Below, in pieces: positions 44,500 to 52,883 of a DNA stretch of 64,000 bases; positions within the stretch are counted from its first letter, which is position 1; the number at the start of each line of letters is the position of its first letter. The notes beneath the pieces are model-generated. The model was not told where the DNA came from. It saw only the letters and a program-made list of their open reading frames with translations, and did no database searches. A program made the translations under genes and the position numbers. This stretch comes from CAYVTM01 sp964454645 (GTDB lineage Bacteria > Bacteroidota > Bacteroidia > Sphingobacteriales > Sphingobacteriaceae): positions 62,001 through 126,000 of the forward strand of contig CAYVTM010000003.1 in NCBI GenBank assembly GCA_964454645.1. The letters are read 5' to 3'.

Positions 44500-47400
44500 T
44501 TAATACGGTAATTCTTTATGCGGTCTCGACCATAACGAATAAATAGCCGGGATTACATACAGGGTTAAGATTAACGAGAAAAGGGTCCCGCCGACAATAA
44601 CTATCCCCATCCCCATACGGCTTTTTGCAGCAGCTCCCAATGCCATAGCAATGGGCAGGGCTCCTAAAGCGATCGCTAAGCTGGTCATTAAAATCGGACG
44701 TAAACGAGCTGCAGCTGCTTCACGAATTGCTTCCGCGACACTTTTCCCCTGGGCCTTTAACTGATTGGCAAACTCCACAATCAAAATACCATTCTTCGTG
44801 ACGAGCCCGATGAGCATAATGGTCCCGATCTGACTGAATATATTCCAGGTTTGTCCGAACAACCATAAGGATAAAAAGGCCCCGGCTACAGCCATTGGTA
44901 CAGTAAAAATAATGATCAGTGGATCTACAAAACTTTCGAATTGTGCCGCGAGAATTAAATAAACTAATAACAAGGCTAATCCGAAAGCGAATAAAGTATT
45001 CGAGCTGCTTTCCTGGAAATCGCGCGATTCCCCACTTAAATCAGTGGAGAAGCTGTCATCCAAGATCTTATCTGCAATACGATTCATCGCATCAATGCCA
45101 TCGCCGATACTTTTCCCCGGAGTTAATCCTGCTGATACTGTGGCCGACATAAAACGGTTGTTGTGATAGAGTTGAGGAGGGCTGCTTTGTTCAACGACAT
45201 CCACTACATTATCGAGTTGTATTAATTCATTTTTACTGTTACGCACAAAGATAGAAGTCAGATCCAATGGATCATTCCGGTCGTCGCGGTCAAATTGCCC
45301 GATTACCTGGTATTGTTTTCCATTCATGATGAAATAAGCAAAACGCTGTCCGCTGAAAGCTAACTGCAAAGTTTGCGCAACATCCAATACCGATATCCCA
45401 AGGTTCTGTGCTTTATCACGATTAATGCTTACATCAATTTGAGGCCGGTTAAATTTTAAATTTACATCGTTACTGCTGAAGGTAGGATCTTTACTTACTT
45501 CATCCATAAAAACAGGAAGAGTCTCTCGCAACTTTTCAAAATTAGGTGCCTGAATAATGTATTGTACCGGTAAGCCCCCTCGGCGGTTTACGGCAATGGT
45601 GGGTTGTTGAATAACGAAAGCACGTGCTTCGGAAAACCGGCGGGCATCTTGTCCGAGTTTTTCGGCAATTTCTTTTTGAGAACGTTCTCTTTCCCCCGGC
45701 TCCACAAAACGTAAACGCATAAATCCGGTATTGGCAGAACCCGATCCCGCAAACCCGGGAGCAGTTACCGAAAGATTAATGATCTTTTCCGGAATAGAAT
45801 CGTTTACCAACTGTGCCATATTTAAAATGAACCGGTCGGTATAATCATATGAAGCTCCTTCGGGAGCAGTAATAGAAAGCGTTACAGCGCTTCGGTCATC
45901 ATAAGGGGCTGTTTCTTTTTGTAAGTTTACCCAAAACAATGCGATGAGTCCGAAACAGATGGCAACGATCAGAAATGCGACCCATCTTCTTTGCATAAAT
46001 TTAGAAAGTGAATTAGCATACCCATCGGTCATCTTTACAAAGAAAGGTTCCGACCATTCGTAGAATTTAGTTTTTTTCTGATGGCCTTTTCTTAATAAAT
46101 AGGCATTCAACATCGGTGTTAATGTAAGCGAAACAAAAGCCGATATTAAAACGGCGGATCCTATTACCACACCAAATTCCCGGAATAAACGTCCCACAAA
46201 CCCTTCGAGGAAAATTACCGGTAAAAATACTGCCGCCAATGTTACAGAAATTGATATGACGGCAAAGAAAATTTCATTGGTTCCTTTGATGGCGGCCTCA
46301 AAAGGGTTGAGACCCTCTTCGACTTTCTTGAAAATATTTTCGGTTACCACAATCCCATCATCCACCACTAATCCCGTGGCAAGTACAATTGCTAATAGGG
46401 TCAGTACATTGATAGAAAATCCAAAAAGGTACATGATGAAAAAGGTAGCGATTAAGGAAACGGGAATATCTATTAAGGGCCGAAAGGCAATGCTCCAGTC
46501 TCTGAAAAATAAAAATATAATCAGAATGACCAGAGTTAATGAAATCAAAATTGTTTCTGCAACTTCGGTTACCGATTGTCTGACGAAGACCGTATTATCT
46601 AAGGCAATATTTAATTTAAAATCGGAGGGTAATTCTACTTTTAATTGTTCGTAACGTTTGTAAAATTCTTCAGCGATATCCAGATAGTTTGCACCGGGTT
46701 GCGGAACAATAGCCGTTGCAACCATGGGTGTTCCGGATTCCCGCAAAATCGTTTCTTCATTTTCCGGCCCTAATATTGCATAGCCTACATCTTTTAAACG
46801 GATAATTTTTTCATCTTCAACCCGGATGATTAAATTATTAAACTCTTCTTCGGTAGATAAATTCCCCGAAGTGTTTACCGTAAGTTCTGTATTATCTCCC
46901 GTAATTTTTCCGGAAGGGAGTTCGACATTTTCTCTGTCGAGCGCATTCTTAACATCTAAAGGAGTGAGGCCATAGGACGCAAGCCGGGTAGGATCGATCC
47001 ACAAGCGCATGGCATACTTTTTCATTCCCCATATTTGTACATTACTTACTCCGGGAATAGTCTGTAAACGTTGTGAAATAACATTCTCGGCATAGTCGGA
47101 AATCTCCAGCTGGCTTCTGCTGTCGCTTTGAATGGTCATTGATATAATGGCATCGGAGTTGGCATCGGCTTTGGATACTACCGGACTACCGTCAATATCG
47201 CGGGGTAAATTTCGGACAGCCTGAGACACTTTGTCGCGCACATCGTTCGCAGCTTCTTCCAGATCTTTATCGAGGTTAAACTCTACCGTAATAACACTCG
47301 ATCCCTGATTACTCGCAGAAGATATGTTTTTAATCCCGTCGATGCTGTTGATAGCTTTTTCCAGTGGCTCGGTAATCTGCGATTCAATAATATCGGCATT

Positions 47401-47562
47401 CGCGCCGGGATAATTGGTACGTACCGAAACGATCGGAGGGTCGATGGAAGGATATTCGCGAACTCCTAAAAATGTAAAGCCAATAATCCCAAATAATAAA
47501 ATGAGCAGGTTCATGACTATCGCCAGAACCGGTCTCTTAATACTGGTGGTTGATATACTCAT
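44500..47562 (-). CDS. RND efflux permease, HAE1/AcrB family
   Basis: This 1020-aa protein is full length. It has the N-terminal helix SIKRPVLAIVMNLLILLFGIIGF and the proton-relay motif GLVVDDGIVVTENIFKKVEEG with the paired aspartates (near residue 400). A second repeat contains IGLVTKNGILIVEFANQLK (near residue 940), and two large periplasmic loops are present. It couples proton entry to drug or lipid export. It is flanked by its adaptor (13-base gap) and TolC partner (one-base gap). The substrate is unknown. Multidrug export is the family default. Confidence 0.95.
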   Translation of the reverse strand: MSISTTSIKRPVLAIVMNLLILLFGIIGFTFLGVREYPSIDPPIVSVRTNYPGANADIIESQITEPLEKAINSIDGIKNISSASNQGSSVITVEFNLDKDLEEAANDVRDKVSQAVRNLPRDIDGSPVVSKADANSDAIISMTIQSDSRSQLEISDYAENVISQRLQTIPGVSNVQIWGMKKYAMRLWIDPTRLASYGLTPLDVKNALDRENVELPSGKITGDNTELTVNTSGNLSTEEEFNNLIIRVEDEKIIRLKDVGYAILGPENEETILRESGTPMVATAIVPQPGANYLDIAEEFYKRYEQLKVELPSDFKLNIALDNTVFVRQSVTEVAETILISLTLVILIIFLFFRDWSIAFRPLIDIPVSLIATFFIMYLFGFSINVLTLLAIVLATGLVVDDGIVVTENIFKKVEEGLNPFEAAIKGTNEIFFAVISISVTLAAVFLPVIFLEGFVGRLFREFGVVIGSAVLISAFVSLTLTPMLNAYLLRKGHQKKTKFYEWSEPFFVKMTDGYANSLSKFMQRRWVAFLIVAICFGLIALFWVNLQKETAPYDDRSAVTLSITAPEGASYDYTDRFILNMAQLVNDSIPEKIINLSVTAPGFAGSGSANTGFMRLRFVEPGERERSQKEIAEKLGQDARRFSEARAFVIQQPTIAVNRRGGLPVQYIIQAPNFEKLRETLPVFMDEVSKDPTFSSNDVNLKFNRPQIDVSINRDKAQNLGISVLDVAQTLQLAFSGQRFAYFIMNGKQYQVIGQFDRDDRNDPLDLTSIFVRNSKNELIQLDNVVDVVEQSSPPQLYHNNRFMSATVSAGLTPGKSIGDGIDAMNRIADKILDDSFSTDLSGESRDFQESSSNTLFAFGLALLLVYLILAAQFESFVDPLIIIFTVPMAVAGAFLSLWLFGQTWNIFSQIGTIMLIGLVTKNGILIVEFANQLKAQGKSVAEAIREAAAARLRPILMTSLAIALGALPIAMALGAAAKSRMGMGIVIVGGTLFSLILTLYVIPAIYSLWSRPHKELPY

Positions 47563-47575
47563 AGATAGGAAATTC

Positions 47576-48631
47576 TTATTGATTAATAGTTACTTTCACC
47601 GGGCTGCCTTCTCTCAACGACATAATACCGGTTATTAAAACCGTATCACCCACACTAACCCCTTTGTTTATTAATATGGATTCGTTTGTTCTTGTTCCGG
47701 TTTCAACTTCTACACCCTGTGCTATTCCATTCCGTACTATAAAAACTTTCTTCCCGTTCAATATCGGGATAATTGCTTCCGTAGGAATAAGTATTGCGTC
47801 TTCTATTACAGTTAACGGAAGCTCAATCTTCGCAAAGGTTCCGGGCAATAAACGGCCTTCTTTGTTATCGGCTAATGCTTTCAGGCTTAAAGTCCTTGTA
47901 CGGATATCAATAGCGGGTTCTATCGCATAAACCTTTGCCTGAAAGGTATCTTTGCTTCCGTCTATGGCAAATCGTATCCGATTGTTTTTATTGACCTGAT
48001 GGTTATACTTTTCGGGAATCGAGAAGCTGATTTTTACCGGATCCGCATCTACTAAATTTGCAATAATCATATTCGAAGTAATGTATTCGCCGATGGAAAC
48101 ATTGCGTAAGCCGATACGCCCGCTGAAAGGTGCGCGGATAGCCGTCTTGGAAAGTTGAGCACGCGTCAACTGTGTATTGGCTTGTAAGCTATGTAAATCG
48201 GCAAGAATAGCATCGTACTCTTGCTGGCTGATGGCTTGTTTGGCAAGTAATTGTTTCGCCCTGCCTTCGTTTTCTTCAGCTAGTTTTTGTTGAGTAAGCG
48301 CTTGTTGCAGCCTGGCCTGTAACTCATCATCATTCAGCTGAATTATTAAATCACCTTTATTAATAGTTGTTCCTTCTGTAAAAAAGATGTTCTCAATAAT
48401 TCCCGGAATCTCGGTACGTATTTGTATTTGCTCATTCGCTTCAACAGATCCAGAAATCGTTAATGCATTTGTAAACGCTTGTGATTTAACAATAATTCCA
48501 TTCACACGCATTTCACCCATTCCTTTAGGGGGAGTATTTGCCGGATCAGACTTTCCGGAATTCATTTGCGTGTAAATCAAATAAGCTATTACTCCTGCAA
48601 TGGCGATATAAATAAAATATTTCAGTTTCAT
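47576..48631 (-). CDS. RND efflux periplasmic adaptor (MFP)
   Basis: This 351-aa protein has an N-terminal membrane anchor (FIYIAIAGVIAYLIY). It also has a lipoyl/barrel-sandwich half (ALTISGSVEANEQIQIRTEIPG, then later AIRAPFSGRIGLRNVSIGEYI), a helical hairpin between (ARLQQALTQQKLAEENEGRAKQLLAKQAISQQEYDAILADL) and a C-terminal beta domain (VFIVRNGIAQGVEVETGTRT). It bridges the RND pump and TolC. It is first in the operon. Its promoter must lie in the 368-base divergent region shared with the M61 peptidase gene. Confidence 0.93.
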   Translation of the reverse strand: MKLKYFIYIAIAGVIAYLIYTQMNSGKSDPANTPPKGMGEMRVNGIIVKSQAFTNALTISGSVEANEQIQIRTEIPGIIENIFFTEGTTINKGDLIIQLNDDELQARLQQALTQQKLAEENEGRAKQLLAKQAISQQEYDAILADLHSLQANTQLTRAQLSKTAIRAPFSGRIGLRNVSIGEYITSNMIIANLVDADPVKISFSIPEKYNHQVNKNNRIRFAIDGSKDTFQAKVYAIEPAIDIRTRTLSLKALADNKEGRLLPGTFAKIELPLTVIEDAILIPTEAIIPILNGKKVFIVRNGIAQGVEVETGTRTNESILINKGVSVGDTVLITGIMSLREGSPVKVTINQ

Positions 48632-48999
48632 TCGATGAATTTATTGAGATAAATGATTTTTAAGTTTAAATAATGTATGCAATCTTTATTGCATTTCAAC
48701 GGTACAAAACTGTTTTCCCGAATCAGCAGTTCTGTTCTGTAAATATCCGATTATCTTTGGAATTATAATGATACTCAATGATTTTTTGAGGGTACTACAG
48801 AAAATACGGAATGCCCAGGCAGATTGCGGCTCTGCTTGTCGGGTTAATCGACGATTGCGAAGAGCATGAAAATAGTATGCTTGATTTGACTTGATAGTAC
48901 GCATAGGTAGTTAAACAGTATTTCTTCGTCATAGTTTTAAATTTAGAAAAATAAGTTATCTTTCCGTTTATTTACATTTATAGCCGAATCATTTTTTTT
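48632..48999. other. Divergent promoter region, no confident gene
   Basis: This is a 368-base gap between the efflux operon (minus) and the M61 peptidase gene (plus). It must hold both promoters. ttatcttt at 48956-48963, about 37 bases before the peptidase start, is a -7-like box. A small hairpin, tgcaat/attgca, lies near 48678. A 72-aa minus-strand frame (48686-48904) and a short plus-strand frame overlap here, but neither has supporting features. Confidence 0.45.
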
Positions 49000-50805
49000 A
49001 TGAAGAAGAACGTAAACTTTAATCTGGGATTAATTTTAGTAATGCTTATGAGTTTAACACAAAAGGTGAATGCGAAGCAAAGCATCACCTATACACTATC
49101 CTTTGAAGATGCCAAAGCACATTATGTACAGGTAACAATGGATTTACAGGAAATGGATGGGGAGTTTACTGATGTGAAGATGCCTGTATGGGCCCCCGGA
49201 TCCTACCTGGTAAGAGAGTTTGCCAGAAATGTAGATAGTTTTAAGGCAAAAGATGCACAAGGGAATACAGTTAAATCGGAGAAAATTTCTAAAAACACCT
49301 GGCGGGTCTATCATCCCGGGATTAACAATTTACAAATCTCCTATCGGGTATATGCCTTTGAACTGACTGTTCGTACAAGTTTTGTAGATGAGTCGCATGC
49401 TTACCTGAACGGAACAAGTATCTTTATGTATGTCGATAAGAAATTAGACCTGGAATCGACGATTAAAATTATTCCGCATCCGGATTGGAAAAAAATATCT
49501 ACAGGATTGGAGCCTGTTAAGCCGGATCCCTTTGTAAGAGTTGCTCCGAACTATGATATCCTGGCAGATTCACCGATAGAGATCGGAAATCAGGATATTA
49601 TAGAGTTTACGGCTTCGGGAGTTAAACATTATGTTGCGATGGTGGGTCCCGGAAATTACGATCGTAATAAAATTATTAAGGACTTTACAAAAATTGTAGA
49701 AGAATCGACTTCGGTTTTTGGAACTCATCCCTGTAAAGAATATACCTTTATTGTACACAACGTTCCTGCAGGTGGCGGTGGGCTTGAACATTTGAATTCA
49801 ACGACTGTACAGATACAGCGATTTGCGTATGGAAATGAAAGATCTTATCATGCTTTTTTGGCATTAATCGCGCATGAATATTTTCATCTGTGGAACGTGA
49901 AACGCTTGCGTCCCATAGCTTTGGGCCCGTTCGATTATGATAATGAAAATTATACACGTATGCTTTGGATGTCGGAAGGGTTTACGGCATTTTATGATAA
50001 CTGGCTTGTCCGTCGTTCAGGTTTTTATTCCGTAGACCGTTATCTCGAGATTATGGCGACAGATATTTCCATGCAAACGAATTTACCCGGAGATCGTGTT
50101 CAGCCATTATCCGAATCAAGTTGGGATGCCTGGATAAAATATTATCGCAGAAACGAAAATTCATTCAATACACAGGTCTCTTACTACGACAAGGGAAGTC
50201 TGGCAGCTTGTCTTTTGAATTTAATGATTCTCAGTCATTCAGGAGGTAAACAAAACCTCGACGATTTGATGTCGTATTTGTATCAGGAATATTATCAGAA
50301 AAAAGATAAAGGATTTACTGATGCTGAATTTAAACAAGCAGCGGAAAAATTCTGCGGAAAAAATTTAGATGCTTTTTATGCAGACTTTATTGAAGGAACT
50401 GCCAGAACCGATTATGCGCAATATCTGGCATTAGCCGGACTCAAACTGACAGATTTGAATGCCGGAAAAATCGAGGTGTCGCTTTCTATAAAGACCTCAC
50501 TAAACAATGGGAAGCTAATGGTTACGGCTGTTACAGAAGCTGCATCGGGGTATAAAGCGGGTTTGAATGTGAATGACGAAATTATTGCCATAGACGGTTT
50601 CCGTACGGATGACGTAAGTAAAATGATTGCCGATAAAAAAGCCGGAGATGAAATTATCTTGTTGATCAGTCGTGACGGGATGGTACGTGAAATACCTGTC
50701 GTACTCGAAAATAACAAGGATGTAAAATATAAAATAGAAAAATTGCCAAAAGTAACTCCTCTTCAGGATGCTGTGTATAAAGGCTGGATGGAAGGTGTAC
50801 GTTAA
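49000..50805 (+). CDS. M61 family metallopeptidase with PDZ domain
   Basis: This 601-aa protein has a signal peptide (LILVMLMSLTQKVNAK). The N-terminal beta domain contains APGSYLVREFARNV. The gluzincin catalytic domain has GGGGLEHLNST (residues 258-268), the zinc motif HEYFH (His292, Glu293, His296, within AHEYFHLWNVKRLRP) and the downstream zinc-ligand region MSEGFTAFY. A C-terminal PDZ domain spans about 505-575 (ASGYKAGLNVNDEIIAIDGF). M61 enzymes are glycyl aminopeptidases. It is periplasmic or surface exposed. The 3' end of this gene is duplicated 400 bases downstream. Confidence 0.92.
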   Translation: MKKNVNFNLGLILVMLMSLTQKVNAKQSITYTLSFEDAKAHYVQVTMDLQEMDGEFTDVKMPVWAPGSYLVREFARNVDSFKAKDAQGNTVKSEKISKNTWRVYHPGINNLQISYRVYAFELTVRTSFVDESHAYLNGTSIFMYVDKKLDLESTIKIIPHPDWKKISTGLEPVKPDPFVRVAPNYDILADSPIEIGNQDIIEFTASGVKHYVAMVGPGNYDRNKIIKDFTKIVEESTSVFGTHPCKEYTFIVHNVPAGGGGLEHLNSTTVQIQRFAYGNERSYHAFLALIAHEYFHLWNVKRLRPIALGPFDYDNENYTRMLWMSEGFTAFYDNWLVRRSGFYSVDRYLEIMATDISMQTNLPGDRVQPLSESSWDAWIKYYRRNENSFNTQVSYYDKGSLAACLLNLMILSHSGGKQNLDDLMSYLYQEYYQKKDKGFTDAEFKQAAEKFCGKNLDAFYADFIEGTARTDYAQYLALAGLKLTDLNAGKIEVSLSIKTSLNNGKLMVTAVTEAASGYKAGLNVNDEIIAIDGFRTDDVSKMIADKKAGDEIILLISRDGMVREIPVVLENNKDVKYKIEKLPKVTPLQDAVYKGWMEGVR

Positions 50806-50875
50806 TTTGTACAGGCTTTAAACTGCTGCTGTTCAAATAATTTCACGGATTTTTATAAGCGTATATCTGATTTGT
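50721..50875. repeat. Direct repeat, copy A (3' end of M61 gene)
   Basis: These bases, covering the last 28 codons of the peptidase and 70 bases beyond, reappear at 51130-51296 with scattered substitutions and two small gaps. Shared phrases include taaaatataaaatagaaaaa and aaaggctggatggaagg. The non-coding part of copy A corresponds to the 3' coding part of the DUF4442 gene in copy B. Confidence 0.8.
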
Positions 50876-50924
50876 AACCGAGTGTTTCGGATGATGCTTA
50901 ACGAAATCCTTGGCGTTATTTTTT

Positions 50925-51067
50925 TAACCGCGGAGACACGGAGAAGTATTCCCTACATTGTACCCGGCATGAATCACGCGGAGTACGCGGAGATCATGTT
51001 ACTCAGATGAAGTTTGTGTTATGTGCTTTGCGTTCTCCGCGAAAACCTTTGCGTATTCTGCGGTTAA
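50925..51067. repeat. Palindromic interspersed repeat (accgcggagacacggag type)
   Basis: About 143 bases bounded by ttaaccgcggagacacggag and an inverted counterpart ending gcgtattctgcggttaa. Inside, acgcggagtacgcggag faces ctttgcgttctccgcg. It is a known style of intergenic repeat seen in Bacteroidota and other phyla, non-coding, able to fold into a long hairpin. It sits between the two copies of the direct repeat. Confidence 0.75.
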
Positions 51068-51129
51068 TGATTTCTTATCTTAAATCTTCAATAATAAATT
51101 TTTAGGTACCCGGGTATTGAAAACTTGAC

Positions 51130-51296
51130 GTAAAATATAAAATAGAAAAATTTACAAAAGCTACTCTCCTTCGGGATGCTGTGGATAAAGGCTGGATGGA
51201 AGGGGTTCGTTAATTTTTGTCCAGGCTTTCAGCTGCCACTCTAACTCTGCTGTGCAAATAATTTCGCCGGTTTGGTTATAAGCATGTATCTGATAG
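51130..51296. repeat. Direct repeat, copy B (overlaps the 3' end of the DUF4442 gene)
   Basis: This is the second copy of the 50721-50875 segment. On the plus strand it still reads in frame as the peptidase C-terminus (VKYKIEKFTKATLLRDAVDK then GWMEGVR and a stop). On the minus strand it encodes the last 40 or so residues of the DUF4442 protein. Confidence 0.8.
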
Positions 51297-51706
51297 TGCT
51301 CGAGCGCAAGCCCGGTATCTGATATTTTTTCTTTTAGTTTCAAAAGATACCCCTCTTCGATACGGAACCGAATTTTCACATTTTCCTTTGCCTGTAATTT
51401 ATAATCCATCCGCATATTTTTCATAAGCAGCCGGTAATATGCCGGATCCATGCGGCTTATAAGCAATAGTCCGCAGGCATATTCACATGCCGTAGCCAAA
51501 GCACAAGCATGCATGCCTTGTAAATGATTTTGATTTTTACGGATATAAGGTAAAATAACTTCTATATCGTTATCTCCAATCCTTGTTATTTTGATGGCAT
51601 GCGGCTTATTGAAAGGAATGGTATATTGTAAAGCTATGTTTAATAGCCAAAGCCATAAGGCCGATTGCTTTGCTCTGGCTGTGAGCATAGTTAGTTTATC
51701 CTGCAT
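51161..51706 (-). CDS. DUF4442 (hotdog-fold thioesterase-like) protein
   Basis: This 181-aa protein has the DUF4442 core with YTIPFNKPHAIKITRIGDND, then PYIRKNQNHLQGMHACALATACEYACGLLL, matching PaaI-like hotdog proteins. A thioesterase role on acyl-CoA or acyl-ACP is likely but unproven. It overlaps the nitronate monooxygenase gene by 11 bases and is therefore co-translated with it. The last 17 residues (INEPLPSSLYPQHPEGE) are encoded antisense to the duplicated M61 peptidase tail, so the natural C-terminus may have been altered by that rearrangement. Confidence 0.85.
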   Translation of the reverse strand: MQDKLTMLTARAKQSALWLWLLNIALQYTIPFNKPHAIKITRIGDNDIEVILPYIRKNQNHLQGMHACALATACEYACGLLLISRMDPAYYRLLMKNMRMDYKLQAKENVKIRFRIEEGYLLKLKEKISDTGLALEHYQIHAYNQTGEIICTAELEWQLKAWTKINEPLPSSLYPQHPEGE

Positions 51707-52727
51707 GGCTTAAATTTTTTGATTGTATTTGGATAGAAGCTTCAAGTGCTGCATCGAATTCTTTTTCAAGACGATCGATAATCTTTTCGCACGATTTTAT
51801 ATCCCGAATTAATTCCACCGATTTTCCTGCACACCATAAAGTATTGTAGGATCCCGGTCTTATGGATTTTGATAAACGTCCCATGCCCTTTATCTGCGTC
51901 AGCATTTTAAAATATTTTTTAGTGGTTGGGTTCCGGGATAATAGTCGCTCCAAATAATTCTGACGATAGCCAATTTTCTTTGCATAAGGGGTATTGATAA
52001 TGGTGCAGGGCGTTCCGGATATACGCTCACTTAAAACAATATCGTCCATGCCCGATGATACGATCGCATTTTTATATTCCATACTGACACTGCTTTCTTC
52101 AGAAGCAATAAATCGTGTGCCTATGGAAACCCCCGATGCTCCAAAGCTCATCGTTGTCAGTATCCCTTCTCCCGTAGCAATACCTCCGGCAGCGATAACA
52201 GGTTTATCCGGAAAAGCTTTTTGTAAGGCGGGGACTAATATATGCAAAGGATTATCTCCCGCATGTCCTCCCGCGCCCTGCCCGACGGCAATAAAGCCAT
52301 CACAATCTAAATCATGACATTTTTGGGCATGTGTAAGAGTCGTTACATCACAGTACACCTTCGCACCGTATGTATGGGCGGCATCAATTACTTTTTTAGG
52401 ATTTCCCAACGAAGTGATGTAAAAGGGTACTTTTTCCTCCACACATATAGCAAGGTGTTTTTCAAACAATACATTCGATTTTTGTACAATCAGATTTACA
52501 CCGAAATTCCCTTTTTTATTTTCCGTAGAGTTTCGAAAGCCTTGTAAGAATTGAATGATGCTCCTCAGCTCTGCTTCTTTTCTGAAATTAAGACTCGGAA
52601 ATACACCCATAATGCCATTTCGCATCGCAGCTTCAATCATGAGTTTGTTGGATACTAAAAACATAGGAGCCATGATAACCGGAAGGCGGATGCTTAAGGC
52701 TTCAGTAAAAGGATTTTTTATATTCAT
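51696..52727 (-). CDS. Nitronate monooxygenase (2-nitropropane dioxygenase-like)
   Basis: This 343-aa TIM-barrel flavoprotein has an N-terminal IRLPVIMAPMFLVSNKLMIEAAM, FMN phosphate-binding VIAAGGIATGEGILTTMSFGASGVSIGTRF and the internal GQGAGGHAGDNP, with the catalytic-region histidine. The enzyme family oxidises alkyl nitronates. Several members act as enoyl-ACP reductases (FabK-like), so a lipid role is possible. It lies opposite an acyl-CoA ligase gene, with a palindrome in the shared promoter region, and is followed by the DUF4442 gene. Confidence 0.9.
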   Translation of the reverse strand: MNIKNPFTEALSIRLPVIMAPMFLVSNKLMIEAAMRNGIMGVFPSLNFRKEAELRSIIQFLQGFRNSTENKKGNFGVNLIVQKSNVLFEKHLAICVEEKVPFYITSLGNPKKVIDAAHTYGAKVYCDVTTLTHAQKCHDLDCDGFIAVGQGAGGHAGDNPLHILVPALQKAFPDKPVIAAGGIATGEGILTTMSFGASGVSIGTRFIASEESSVSMEYKNAIVSSGMDDIVLSERISGTPCTIINTPYAKKIGYRQNYLERLLSRNPTTKKYFKMLTQIKGMGRLSKSIRPGSYNTLWCAGKSVELIRDIKSCEKIIDRLEKEFDAALEASIQIQSKNLSHAG

Positions 52728-52750
52728 ATTATTTATTTTAAATTAAATGA

Positions 52751-52779
52751 TATATTTGTACTATATACCAAATTGGTAT
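52751..52779. promoter_or_regulatory. Divergent promoter region with ataccaa-a-ttggtat operator
   Basis: TATATTTG (52751-52758) matches the Bacteroidota -7 consensus on the plus strand. Just after it, ataccaa and ttggtat form a perfect 7-bp dyad around one base (52765-52779). That is the size and position of a TetR or MarR operator between the nitronate monooxygenase and acyl-CoA ligase genes. No such regulator gene is seen in the window. Confidence 0.55.
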
Positions 52780-52883
52780 TAGGTAAATATATGCAATTAT
52801 TCATAAAGGTAACCGATAACATTTGAAAAACGAACGGCTCATTTTTTTTTTAGTATATTGAGCGTGAAATAAAAAATACAGAT

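Noticed and set aside
44893..44905. Fourth copy of the attggtac element inside the RND gene
   Set aside because: Only gccattggtaca is shared, within coding sequence. This is expected by chance.
48686..48904. 72-aa minus-strand frame in the efflux/M61 divergent region
   Set aside because: No domain, no clear ribosome site, and it fills the region that must hold two promoters. Composition alone is not convincing.
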